Assembly: GCA_016938175.1 (NCBI GenBank)
Contig: JAFGVE010000022.1
Span: 46,840 to 110,839 of the forward strand
Reading direction: 5' to 3'
Source of the DNA: Campylobacterales bacterium
GTDB lineage: Bacteria > Campylobacterota > Campylobacteria > Campylobacterales > Sulfurimonadaceae
Length of the DNA: 64,000 nucleotides
Shown one piece after another: positions 35,083 through 43,693 of this stretch; position 1 is the first letter of the stretch, and each line of letters opens with the position of its first letter. The translations under genes and the position numbers were made by a program. The notes beneath the pieces were generated by a model. It was not told the DNA's origin. It saw nothing but the letters and a program-made list of their open reading frames with translations, and did not search any database.

Positions 35083-35963
35083 TCTTTATAAATTTCTGGA
35101 TGATCATTCTTCCAGCGTTTATGAAGCCAGAACCAAAATTTCGGTTCTTCTTTTATAAGCGAACTTAACCAATCTGCTTGTGCTTGGGTGGCCTTGAGTA
35201 TATCTGCTTTTTCATCGTCTGTCTTCTCTACTACAATCTCATCAAAGACTCTAATTGTATAGTGTTCTTCATCATCTGTACGAATTGCAATAGGTACGAT
35301 AGCAGCATTAAACTTGCGTGCTAAATAAGCAGGTGTGGAAGTTTGACGGAGTGTTTTTCCCATAAAGTTAACTATAACTCCATCTTTTGGATTAATGTTT
35401 GTATCAATTAGAATAGCGCTGGCTTTTTTATCTCTGATGAGTTTTATCAGTGGTTTTACTACGTTTGACTTTTCTAAATTTGCATTTCCAAAACGTGCAC
35501 GTCCTTGGAGTAGCCAATTTTCATAGGTTGGATTTTTCATCTTTTTATAGACACAAGCAACAGGTGCTTGTAGGAGTCCAAGTGAAACGCCACCAAGCTC
35601 CCATGATGAGTAGTGCGGTGTAGCGTAAATGATAGCACGCCCCTCTTGGGTAATTTTATCAAGTTTTTCTTTACCGACGATATCTACTTTTCTGAGAAGT
35701 TCATCTTGTGTAATGTTACGGATTTCTAAAATATGTAAAAAATTATAAAGAAGATTTTTAAAACTGTAACGAGTTATTGAGTCAATTTCCTCTTTACTCA
35801 TACTGTTGTCAAAAGCAAAATTAAGATTTTTTTCTACAACACGTCTGTATTTTGGAGAAACGTAGTAAGCTAAATTTGCTAAGCAAGTAAAAAAAGCTTT
35901 TCTCCAAGATTTGGGTAAAACCATAAGAATTTTTTCTAAAATGAGTAAGAGTTTATAACCCAT
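35079..35963 (-). CDS. lipid A biosynthesis acyltransferase (LpxL/HtrB family)
   Basis: About 294 residues. N-terminal membrane anchor, then the family catalytic pair: ATPHYSSWELGGVSLG (HxxxxE/D type, with His and Glu in place), followed by KKMKNPTYENWL and DTNINPKDGVIVNFMGKTLRQT. It adds a secondary acyl chain to lipid A at the inner membrane. The start at 35963 (MGYKLL) has AAAGGAG upstream and overlaps the waaC stop by 11 nt; a longer frame from 35981 lies in waaC. Downstream of waaC, it fits an LPS operon. Confidence 0.88.
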   Translation of the reverse strand: MGYKLLLILEKILMVLPKSWRKAFFTCLANLAYYVSPKYRRVVEKNLNFAFDNSMSKEEIDSITRYSFKNLLYNFLHILEIRNITQDELLRKVDIVGKEKLDKITQEGRAIIYATPHYSSWELGGVSLGLLQAPVACVYKKMKNPTYENWLLQGRARFGNANLEKSNVVKPLIKLIRDKKASAILIDTNINPKDGVIVNFMGKTLRQTSTPAYLARKFNAAIVPIAIRTDDEEHYTIRVFDEIVVEKTDDEKADILKATQAQADWLSSLIKEEPKFWFWLHKRWKNDHPEIYKD

Positions 35964-36954
35964 TGAGAAGCTCCTTTGCATGATGAATGATAATTTTTGG
36001 TGCTATCTCTCTAATTGAGTAATCATTTTTGTCAATCTTGTATATATCAACTTTTGAAGGGGATTTTATTCCGATATTTTGTTTTGTATCATATATCATT
36101 CTTGTCGTAGTAGGACCAAAGAGTGTAATGGATGGAATGTTTTGTGCCCAAGCAAGATGAGTAGGGCCAGTATCATTGCCTATAACTAAATCCATTGAGG
36201 ATATAAAAGAAACAAGTTCTTCTAAATTCATTTGAGGCGCGACAATGGCATGTAATGTATGTTTGGCTATCCATTCTGCTTCGGCTTTTTCAGTCTCATT
36301 TCCCCATATGATAAAAGCATCCTCTTGAAGTGCATCACATACTTTAACTATATGTTCTTTAGGGTATATTTTTGAGTTCCAAGAAGCTCCAATGACAAAA
36401 GCGACACTCTTTTTTTGTGTACTTTTTTCAAAGTTGTGATGTTTTTGAAATATAGCTTGTTTTGCCAAAAGCATTTCGTCAGAAATAGTAAAGTTTAGAG
36501 CATCTGACACTAAAAAACAGTTGCGATTGACAACTCCACTTTCATAAGAGATAGTTGAAGTAGTTTTATAAAAAAGTGCTGCAAGAGACTCTCTTGTAGA
36601 GTTTTTATCAAAACCGTGAACTTGTTTGCCTATAAGTCTTGAAACAATAGCAGATTTTATAAGCCCTTGCATATCAATGATAATATCAAATTCACCGAGA
36701 TTTTTCAATTTTTGAACATTTTCTTTTAAAAGTGAAAAATTTCGTTCTTTTTTAATTTTTTTTAGATTAATAGTGTGTACTTTATCTATGTTTGCATCAC
36801 ATAGAAGTAAGGGAGCAAAAACCTCTTCTGTAATCCATTCAAGTGATACACTAGGATATGCTTTTTTTATAAATTGTGTTACAACAGCACTATTAACAAT
36901 GTCTCCAAGGGCTGAGAGTCTCACAATTGCAACTTTTTTTACATTCATATTCAT
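35953..36954 (-). CDS. waaC: lipopolysaccharide heptosyltransferase I
   Basis: About 333 residues. The N-terminus VKKVAIVRLSALGDIVNSAVV and the C-terminal DLVIGNDTGPTHLAWAQNIPSITLFGPT are signatures of GT9 heptosyltransferases. It adds the first heptose to Kdo in the LPS core. Three in-frame starts are close together. The ATG at 36954 lies 7 nt after a TATAAT on the minus strand (36967-36962), so the message would be nearly leaderless; the ATG at 36963 overlaps the -10 box. It is followed by the lipid A acyltransferase gene with an overlap. Confidence 0.9.
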   Translation of the reverse strand: MNMNVKKVAIVRLSALGDIVNSAVVTQFIKKAYPSVSLEWITEEVFAPLLLCDANIDKVHTINLKKIKKERNFSLLKENVQKLKNLGEFDIIIDMQGLIKSAIVSRLIGKQVHGFDKNSTRESLAALFYKTTSTISYESGVVNRNCFLVSDALNFTISDEMLLAKQAIFQKHHNFEKSTQKKSVAFVIGASWNSKIYPKEHIVKVCDALQEDAFIIWGNETEKAEAEWIAKHTLHAIVAPQMNLEELVSFISSMDLVIGNDTGPTHLAWAQNIPSITLFGPTTTRMIYDTKQNIGIKSPSKVDIYKIDKNDYSIREIAPKIIIHHAKELLNGL

Positions 36955-36961
36955 TATTCGC

Positions 36962-36967
36962 ATTATA
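36962..36967 (-). promoter_or_regulatory. -10 box directly before waaC
   Basis: TATAAT followed by GCGAATA and then the ATG at 36954. No ribosome site is visible, so this is a near-leaderless candidate. Confidence 0.5.
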
Positions 36968-37037
36968 GCGAATGGAGCCATTATTAAAGTTAATTGTTAA
37001 GAGAAATTAGCTACACTAATACAATTAAGGAGTCGTT

Positions 37038-37526
37038 ATGCAACTTACTTTAGAAGCGATTTTATATATTATCGGTGGTATTGTTATAGGTTATTTTGTT
37101 AGCTTTTTAAAGTCACGTTTTGAGGTTGGAAAATATAAAAAAGAGTTGCGAGAGTATAAAGAACATCTTAATCGTCAGATGAAGATTACTAACGAGGGAA
37201 ATAAAAACCTTGAAGATGAACTTACACGATTAAAAAAAGAGAGTGAGAACCTGCGAGTTTCTTTACAAACTATGAGTCAAAAGCCAGGACGTTCAGAGAT
37301 TAGATTACTCAATATATATGATGGAGCTTTACGAAAAATGATGATGCGTGCTCCAGGTTTCGCACCTGCTTGGGAGATGTCATTGCAAGAAGCTGAAAAA
37401 GAGTACGAAGAGAACGAAAAAGGTTTTAAATCAATAATCAAAAAGGTTTTTGGACCAAGTTTAACTCAAACACAAAATAGTAATGTAACAGAGATAGCTG
37501 AATATCCAGAGGGCTTCAAAAATTAG
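37038..37526 (+). CDS. membrane-anchored coiled-coil protein, function unknown
   Basis: 162 residues: one transmembrane segment (about residues 5-24), a strongly charged coiled coil (about 28-85), and a C-terminal region with RLLNIYDGALRKMMMRAPGFAPAWEMSLQEAEKE. The AAGGAG before the start and TACACT at 37012-37017 suggest its own promoter. No family is recognised. It precedes the PDC-sensor gene by 37 nt. It may be a local organiser in the envelope, but nothing in the sequence proves it. Confidence 0.7.
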   Translation: MQLTLEAILYIIGGIVIGYFVSFLKSRFEVGKYKKELREYKEHLNRQMKITNEGNKNLEDELTRLKKESENLRVSLQTMSQKPGRSEIRLLNIYDGALRKMMMRAPGFAPAWEMSLQEAEKEYEENEKGFKSIIKKVFGPSLTQTQNSNVTEIAEYPEGFKN

Positions 37527-37563
37527 CTATAATCCCTTTTATAAAATCATGAGGAGTTTTTAG

Positions 37564-38475
37564 TTGAAAGCATCAGATATACAGAATTTTTCAGAAGGAA
37601 GAACGAAAGCGAGAGCTTACTTTTGTTATCTATTTTCAAAAAATATCCCAAATAGATTACCATCTTTAAGTCAAGAGATGATTATTCCACGTTTATTGAA
37701 AATAAAAGCAGATTTGGAAAACTGTGAAGGTGTTTATCTTCTAGACCACCAAGGTGTGCAAGTAAGTCCTACATACATTCAAAGTGCGCAAAAGGATGAA
37801 GATATAGGCAAAATCAGGGCAGATAGAGCCTATTATTATCGTGCAGTCCGTGAAAAACGCTGTACTATAACAGACCCGTATCCTTCACTCATTACTGGTA
37901 ATTTGACTGTAACAGCTTCGGCACCAATTTATAGCGAAACTGGAACTTTAAAGTATATAGCTTGTCTTGATATGCCACTTGCTGAAGTGATTAAAATATC
38001 ACATCTTAATTTAGTGGATAACCTCTATGGAAAACTTTTTAAATTTTCATATGCCGTATTTGCATTCGCTTTAATGGCTGTAGCACTTCTACTTTTTGTA
38101 CATGGCATTGAAAGTTTTTTTGTTCAAGAAATAAATTTTAAACATATAGCTATAGAGGAAATGTTTAAAGCAACAATTTTATTAACACTCTCTTTAGCAA
38201 TATTTGATCTTGCCAAAACCTTGATAGAAGAGGAAGTTATTGGGCAACATAGAGAACACAATATTAGTGAACCACACAAAACGATGGTGAAGTTTTTGGG
38301 CTCGATAATTATTGCACTCTCTATAGAGGGGCTTATGCTTGTATTTAAATTTGCAATAACAGATCCAAACAAACTTTTATACTCTTTTTACATAGTAGGT
38401 GGGGTGGCACTTTTAACCGTTAGCTTAGCTGTATATATAAAGTTTACAAAAATTAAAACAATTAGAGATGAGTAA
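37564..38475 (+). CDS. PDC/Cache-domain membrane sensor protein
   Basis: 303 residues, TTG start with GAGGAG upstream. An N-terminal soluble PDC-like sensor (about residues 20-150) contains the ligand-pocket pattern YYYRAVREKRCTITDPYPSLITGNLTVTASAPIY. About four transmembrane segments follow (near residues 160-180, 200-222, 245-263 and 270-292). There is no kinase, GGDEF or methyl-accepting domain. Unusually, the PDC part comes before the first membrane segment and has no signal peptide, so it would be cytoplasmic. The last base of its stop is the first of the hisH start. Function unknown. Confidence 0.7.
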   Translation: MKASDIQNFSEGRTKARAYFCYLFSKNIPNRLPSLSQEMIIPRLLKIKADLENCEGVYLLDHQGVQVSPTYIQSAQKDEDIGKIRADRAYYYRAVREKRCTITDPYPSLITGNLTVTASAPIYSETGTLKYIACLDMPLAEVIKISHLNLVDNLYGKLFKFSYAVFAFALMAVALLLFVHGIESFFVQEINFKHIAIEEMFKATILLTLSLAIFDLAKTLIEEEVIGQHREHNISEPHKTMVKFLGSIIIALSIEGLMLVFKFAITDPNKLLYSFYIVGGVALLTVSLAVYIKFTKIKTIRDE

Positions 38476-39086
38476 TGATAGGAATTGTTGATTATAACAT
38501 GGGAAATTTAGCAAGTGTACAAAATGCTTTTTTAAAGTTGGGTACACAAACGGTTGTAGAGAGTAATCCTGAAAAGTTTGCAGATTATGATAAGTTGATT
38601 CTTCCAGGTGTTGGTGCTTTTGGTGATGCTATGGAACACTTAAGAGAACGTAAGATGATTGATTCTATTAAAGCTTTTGCTGCGAGTGGAAAACCTGTAT
38701 TAGGTATCTGTTTGGGTATGCAACTTCTTTTTGAATCAAGTGAAGAGTTTGGAGAGCATGAAGGGCTTGGATTAATCGAAGGTCATGTACAAGCATTTGA
38801 TGAGTCTGAATTTGCAGAAAAACTTAAAGTACCACATATGGGTTGGAATAGAATGTTTACAAAAGAACACCCTCTTTTTATTGGACTTGACAAAGAACAT
38901 TATTTATATTTTGTTCATAGTTTCCATGTTGTTTGTAAAAATAAAGAAGATGTAATAGGTGAAACGGATTATGGTTATATGTTTACATCTGCAGTAGCAC
39001 ATAATAATGTTATGGGAATTCAACCACACCCAGAGAAAAGCCATGAAAATGGACTGAAAATTTTAGAAAATTTTATAAATTTATAG
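38475..39086 (+). CDS. hisH: imidazole glycerol phosphate synthase subunit HisH
   Basis: 203 residues, a class I glutamine amidotransferase with the nucleophile Cys in [12 protein letters not shown] and the His-Glu pair in QPHPEKS. It gives ammonia to HisF in histidine synthesis. It shares one base with the stop of the preceding gene and is 19 nt before hisA. HisF is not in the window. Confidence 0.96.
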   Translation: MIGIVDYNMGNLASVQNAFLKLGTQTVVESNPEKFADYDKLILPGVGAFGDAMEHLRERKMIDSIKAFAASGKPVLGICLGMQLLFESSEEFGEHEGLGLIEGHVQAFDESEFAEKLKVPHMGWNRMFTKEHPLFIGLDKEHYLYFVHSFHVVCKNKEDVIGETDYGYMFTSAVAHNNVMGIQPHPEKSHENGLKILENFINL

Positions 39087-39105
39087 TGTAAATAGGGAAA
39101 TAGAT

Positions 39106-39816
39106 ATGACTTTATATCCAGCGATTGATTTAAAAGATGGACAAGCGGTAAGATTAACAAAAGGACTTATGGAGAGTGCGAAAATATATTCGAATGAACC
39201 ATATGAACTCGTAAAAAAATTTGAACAAATGGGTGCAGAATGGGTACATTTAGTAGATCTAAATGGAGCATTTGCTGGAGAACCTAAAAATTTAGATTCC
39301 ATCATTAAAATAAGAGAAAACTGTAACGTTAAACTTGAGCTAGGTGGTGGAATTCGTGATGAGGTTACTATTCAAAAAATGTTGGATATTGGTATTGACA
39401 GAGTAATATTAGGCTCAATTGCAGTAAAAGATCCGCAGTTTGTAAAAGAGATGGCGAGTAAATATCCTATTGCAGTTGGTATTGATGCTATAGATGGTTA
39501 TGTTGCTGTTCAGGGCTGGGGTGAAGTTTCTACAATGAAAGCTACAGATTTAGCAAAAGAGTTTGCAAATGCAGGTGTTGAAGCAATTATTTGTACTGAT
39601 GTTGGAAAAGATGGTACCTTAAGTGGTGTGAATGTTGATTTTACTCTTGACATAGCTAGAGCTAGTGGAGTCAGTACAATTGCAAGTGGTGGAGTAAAAG
39701 ATGCAAATGATATTGAAGCATTAATAGCTACGAGAGAGGTAGAGGGTGTTATTATAGGAAAGGCTTACTATGAGGGTACTTTAGATCTTGAGGCAATGTT
39801 TAAACTCCTTAGTTAA
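39106..39816 (+). CDS. hisA: 1-(5-phosphoribosyl)-5-[(5-phosphoribosylamino)methylideneamino]imidazole-4-carboxamide isomerase
   Basis: 236 residues, a TIM barrel with the N-terminal [13 protein letters not shown] (catalytic Asp), LELGGGIRD in the first half, the second catalytic Asp in [14 protein letters not shown], and [10 protein letters not shown] phosphate loop near the end. It acts in histidine synthesis just upstream of HisH/HisF. It follows hisH by 19 nt in one message. Confidence 0.96.
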   Translation: MTLYPAIDLKDGQAVRLTKGLMESAKIYSNEPYELVKKFEQMGAEWVHLVDLNGAFAGEPKNLDSIIKIRENCNVKLELGGGIRDEVTIQKMLDIGIDRVILGSIAVKDPQFVKEMASKYPIAVGIDAIDGYVAVQGWGEVSTMKATDLAKEFANAGVEAIICTDVGKDGTLSGVNVDFTLDIARASGVSTIASGGVKDANDIEALIATREVEGVIIGKAYYEGTLDLEAMFKLLS

Positions 39817-39885
39817 TAGGAAAACAAACAAAATTTTGCTATTATTGTAAAAAGAACATATTAAAATTTATAAAAAGGATTTCAC

Positions 39886-40260
39886 TTGAAATTACTTGTT
39901 GTTGATGACAGCTCTACAATGCGTAGAATTATAAAAAATACTCTTGCTCGTTTAGGTTATAAAGATGTACTTGAAGGTGCTGATGGTGTTGAAGGTTGGG
40001 CGCAAATGGATGCAAACCCTGACATAGATATGCTTATCACTGATTGGAATATGCCTGAAATGAATGGTCTTGAGTTAGTAAAAAAAGTAAGAGCTGATGA
40101 GCGCTTTGCAGATACACCAATTATTATGGTAACAACAGAAGGTGGTAAAGCAGAAGTAATTACCGCTTTAAAAGCAGGCGTAAATAACTATATCGTAAAA
40201 CCGTTCACTCCTCAGGTTCTAAAAGAGAAGCTTGGTGCGGTAATGGGTGTAGCCGAGTAA
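39886..40260 (+). CDS. cheY: CheY-type response regulator
   Basis: 124 residues, a single receiver domain: D7 and D8 (VVDDSSTMRR), phospho-acceptor D53 (LITDWNMPEMNG), Thr in VTTEGG and Lys in IVKPFTP. This set matches CheY, which carries the chemotaxis signal to the flagellar switch. The start is TTG with AAAAGGA upstream. It overlaps prmA by one base. The order cheY-prmA-ftsH-psd-like is, from memory, the order in Campylobacter, so it is an old string and not a chemotaxis cluster. Confidence 0.93.
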   Translation: MKLLVVDDSSTMRRIIKNTLARLGYKDVLEGADGVEGWAQMDANPDIDMLITDWNMPEMNGLELVKKVRADERFADTPIIMVTTEGGKAEVITALKAGVNNYIVKPFTPQVLKEKLGAVMGVAE

Positions 40261-41087
40261 TGGAAGAATACTACTACGAATTAGTAGTAAAAGTTTCATC
40301 GCATCACTCACTTTTTTCAGACTTTTTGTCAGATACTTTACCTGTTGGATTTGAAGAGCTTGATGATGGCTTTATAATTCGTAGTGAAGATGAACTTGAT
40401 ACTATGGTTTGGGGTCTTGAACAATTTCAAGAAGCACTTCAAAAAGCACTCGGTGAGCCAATTGAGCTTGAGTGTACACAGACAAAACGTCAAAACAGTG
40501 ACTGGATAGAGGTTTATCAAAAAAGTATTGAACCTCTGCAAATAGGAAAGTTTTATATTCATCCAACTTGGGATGCTAAACATCCAGATCTTTTAAACAT
40601 TGAAATTGATCCTGCTTTGGCTTTTGGTACAGGACATCACCCTACAACAGCAACCTGTTTACTTGCCATTTCAAAATATGTTACTGCTAAAAATACTCTC
40701 TTAGATGTAGGGTGTGGAAGTGGCATTTTAGGTATTGCAGCAATGAGGCTAGGGGCAATAGTCGATGCATGTGATACAGATCCTATTTCTGTTGAGAATG
40801 CACAAAAAAATGCTTTCTTAAACGCTCTTGAATTTGAAAAGATATGGGAAGGTTCTTCATCTTTGAGTGATAAAAAATACGATATAGTCATTGCGAATAT
40901 AGTAGCTGATGTACTAACTTTCATAGCTAAAGACCTCAAAGGAGCTATGAACCCTGATGGATTACTTATTTTGTCAGGGATTTTAGATAAGTATGAATTA
41001 AAAGTAATGAACTACTATAAAGATTGTCAAGTAGTAGAAAAAATACAAAAAGATGAGTGGGTAACACTCGTTTTAAAAAAACAGTAA
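40260..41087 (+). CDS. prmA: ribosomal protein L11 methyltransferase
   Basis: 275 residues. The family mark DPALAFGTGHHPTT is followed by the SAM motif LLDVGCGSGILGIAA and the NIVADVL catalytic loop. It trimethylates ribosomal protein L11. It shares its first base with the cheY stop and precedes ftsH by 12 nt. Confidence 0.93.
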   Translation: MEEYYYELVVKVSSHHSLFSDFLSDTLPVGFEELDDGFIIRSEDELDTMVWGLEQFQEALQKALGEPIELECTQTKRQNSDWIEVYQKSIEPLQIGKFYIHPTWDAKHPDLLNIEIDPALAFGTGHHPTTATCLLAISKYVTAKNTLLDVGCGSGILGIAAMRLGAIVDACDTDPISVENAQKNAFLNALEFEKIWEGSSSLSDKKYDIVIANIVADVLTFIAKDLKGAMNPDGLLILSGILDKYELKVMNYYKDCQVVEKIQKDEWVTLVLKKQ

Positions 41088-41099
41088 AGAGATATATAC

Positions 41100-43070
41100 A
41101 TGTCAAATAAAGAGAATAAAAACGATAATAATAATTTTTTTAATCAAAACCCCTTAATTACATTTGCAATTTTTTCAGTTGTCGTAATTTTACTTTTTAA
41201 ATTAGTTGTGGGCGATGGTACTACAACAGCTTCTAACTCATTTGGTAGTTCAAAAAGAGTACAGCAAATTAGTTACTCTGAATTAAAGTCTTTAGTTGAA
41301 TCAAAAAGTGTGAACAAGGTAGAGATTGGTCAAAGCTATATAAAAGCTTTTTCTAATGATGGTACACAAGTTTATACAACAAGAGTTGTGAGAGGCGACA
41401 CAAAACTTATTGAAGAGTTAGATAAAAAAGGTATAGAGTATCAAGGATTTAGTGAGACAAACTGGTTTACAGAAATGTTTGGATGGCTTTTCCCATTTCT
41501 TATAATTATTGCCATTTGGATGTTTTTTGCAGGTCGTATGCAAAAAAGTATGGGCGGTGGTATTCTTGGTATGGGTCAATCAAAAAAGATGGTTAATTCA
41601 GAAAAACCAAAAACAAAGTTTGATGATGTTGCGGGTGTAGAAGAAGCAAAGGAAGAGGTACAGGAGATTGTTGATTTTTTACGTTATCCAGGACGTTATG
41701 TTGAAATAGGTGCAAAAATCCCAAAAGGTGTACTGCTTGTGGGTTCTCCTGGTACTGGTAAAACTCTTTTAGCAAAAGCTGTAGCAGGTGAAGCAGAAGT
41801 ACCTTTTTTTTCTGTAAGTGGTTCAAGTTTTATTGAGATGTTTGTAGGTGTGGGTGCTGCTCGTGTAAGAGACCTTTTTGAGCAGGCCAAAAAAGATGCA
41901 CCTAGTATTATCTTTATTGATGAAATTGATGCTATTGGTAAGAGCCGTGCAGCAGGTGGTATGATGGGTGGTAATGATGAACGTGAACAAACTCTTAATC
42001 AACTCCTTGCAGAAATGGATGGATTTGGTACAGATACTCCGGTTATTGTTTTAGCAGCTACAAATAGACCAGAAACACTTGATGTCGCACTTATGAGACC
42101 AGGACGTTTTGATAGACAAGTTCTTGTTGATAAACCTGATTTTGAAGGGCGTATTAAAATCCTCAATGTGCATATGAAAAATGTAAAAATGGATGCCGAT
42201 GTTGAAGTTGAAGAGATAGCACGTTTAACTGCTGGACTTGCAGGAGCGGATTTAGCAAACGTAGTGAATGAGGCAGCACTTTTAGCAGGACGTAGAAGTC
42301 AAAAAACTGTAAAACAAAAAGATTTATTTGAGTCGGTGGAGCGTGCCATAGCAGGACTTGCAAAAAAATCTCGTCGTATTAACCCTAAAGAGAAAAAAAT
42401 CGTAGCTTATCATGAGAGTGGGCATGCCCTCATTGCTGAAACAACTCAAGGAGCAAAGAAAGTTTCGAAAGTTTCTATTGTTCCTCGTGGGCTTGCAGCA
42501 CTAGGATATACACTCAATAAACCTGAAGAAGATAAGTTTATGATGCAACGTTATGAACTTCTAGCAGAAGTTGATGTTTTACTGGGAGGACGTGCAGCTG
42601 AACAAGTGTTCATAGGTGAGATTTCAACTGGTGCAGGAAACGATCTTGAGCGTGCTACAGATATTATCAAATCAATGGTTCAAACTTATGGTATGAGTGA
42701 TATTGCAGGTTTGATGGTTCTTGAAAAATCTAGACATTCATTCTTAGGTGGCGGACAACAAGCTACTCGTGAATATAGCGATAAAATGGCTCAAGATATG
42801 GATGATTTTATTAAAGTAACATTGCAAGAACATTATGAAAGTGTTGTCGCTAGGCTAGAAGAGTATAAAGATGCTATAGAAGGGATGGTTGAACTTCTTT
42901 ATAAAAAAGAGAATATTACAGGTGATGAAGTACGTGAATTAATCATAGCTTTTGAAAAAGAGAACAATATTGAATCTAAAGTTGTAACACAGACTGATGG
43001 AATAGAAGATGAACTCAAAGATGAAGCAAGTATGACACATAAAAATGACGGATTGGATGATGAAGAGTAA
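41100..43070 (+). CDS. ftsH: ATP-dependent zinc metalloprotease FtsH
   Basis: 656 residues. Two transmembrane segments (about residues 18-37 and 128-147) flank a periplasmic part. The AAA domain has Walker A GSPGTGKT at residues 215-222, Walker B IIFIDEID and the second region of homology [17 protein letters not shown]. The zinc site HESGH begins at about residue 438. It degrades membrane and some soluble proteins at the inner membrane. The C-terminus is acidic. It overlaps the psd-like gene. Confidence 0.97.
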   Translation: MSNKENKNDNNNFFNQNPLITFAIFSVVVILLFKLVVGDGTTTASNSFGSSKRVQQISYSELKSLVESKSVNKVEIGQSYIKAFSNDGTQVYTTRVVRGDTKLIEELDKKGIEYQGFSETNWFTEMFGWLFPFLIIIAIWMFFAGRMQKSMGGGILGMGQSKKMVNSEKPKTKFDDVAGVEEAKEEVQEIVDFLRYPGRYVEIGAKIPKGVLLVGSPGTGKTLLAKAVAGEAEVPFFSVSGSSFIEMFVGVGAARVRDLFEQAKKDAPSIIFIDEIDAIGKSRAAGGMMGGNDEREQTLNQLLAEMDGFGTDTPVIVLAATNRPETLDVALMRPGRFDRQVLVDKPDFEGRIKILNVHMKNVKMDADVEVEEIARLTAGLAGADLANVVNEAALLAGRRSQKTVKQKDLFESVERAIAGLAKKSRRINPKEKKIVAYHESGHALIAETTQGAKKVSKVSIVPRGLAALGYTLNKPEEDKFMMQRYELLAEVDVLLGGRAAEQVFIGEISTGAGNDLERATDIIKSMVQTYGMSDIAGLMVLEKSRHSFLGGGQQATREYSDKMAQDMDDFIKVTLQEHYESVVARLEEYKDAIEGMVELLYKKENITGDEVRELIIAFEKENNIESKVVTQTDGIEDELKDEASMTHKNDGLDDEE

Positions 43071-43692
43071 TCTTTTTATTATCGCGAAAAGTGGTTTACC
43101 TTATTTAGTTGGAAGTGCACTTTTCTTTTTTATTTTTTTAATACTTGGTTGTGAGATGTTTGCACTTTTAGCATTCCTTGCATTTGTCTTGTTTGGATAT
43201 GTATTTAGAAACCCAGAACGTGAACTTGTCAACTTTGAAGAGAAGAGTATTCTATCTCCTGTGGACGGTGTTGTAAGTGCTATAACAGAGCTTGATAATT
43301 CTGAGTATGCTTATAGAATTGATGTAGAGAGCTCTTATTTAGATGTATCACTGCTCCGTGCTCCTATTAATGGTACAGTTAAAAAGTATGAAATATTTAG
43401 AGGAACAAGACTCTCAAAAAACTCTAAACATTTTTCACATTTAAATGAAAAAGCTTCAATTGTATTTGAAGATAAATCAGCTAATAAAGTAGAACTACAG
43501 CATACTTTAAAACAAAGCTTCGCACCATTAGATATTAGTTTGGTCAATGGTGAGTTATTTATGAAAAGTATGCGTTATGGGGTTATGGTTTCTGGTATAA
43601 CTTCTATTTACCTTCCTGCTAATGTACGTGTGAATGTGAATATAGGCAGTGAACTGAAAGCTTCAGAAGTACTCTTAGGTTTTTTCTCTTAA
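43057..43692 (+). CDS. phosphatidylserine decarboxylase-like protein
   Basis: About 211 residues, with a pair of hydrophobic segments near the N-terminus (about residues 8-45), RNPERELVNFEEKSILSPVDGVVSAI (a typical Psd opening) and a late YLPANVRVNVNIGSELKASEVLLGFF segment. Psd decarboxylates phosphatidylserine after cutting itself at a Gly-Ser bond. Here the place that should hold Gly-Ser by my alignment reads Val-Ser-Gly (codons at 43588-43596); a Gly-Ser pair occurs later at 43645-43650 in another context. Thus activity is doubtful. The start is uncertain (43045, 43057 or 43060). It overlaps ftsH, as in Campylobacter. Confidence 0.7.
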   Translation: MMKSNLFIIAKSGLPYLVGSALFFFIFLILGCEMFALLAFLAFVLFGYVFRNPERELVNFEEKSILSPVDGVVSAITELDNSEYAYRIDVESSYLDVSLLRAPINGTVKKYEIFRGTRLSKNSKHFSHLNEKASIVFEDKSANKVELQHTLKQSFAPLDISLVNGELFMKSMRYGVMVSGITSIYLPANVRVNVNIGSELKASEVLLGFFS

Positions 43693-43693
43693 T

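Noticed and set aside
43645..43650. Gly-Ser in NIGSEL taken as the Psd cleavage site
   Set aside because: By my alignment this point matches the later Gly-Asp loop, not the cleavage site near xYLP; kept open in the finding because the alignment is from memory.
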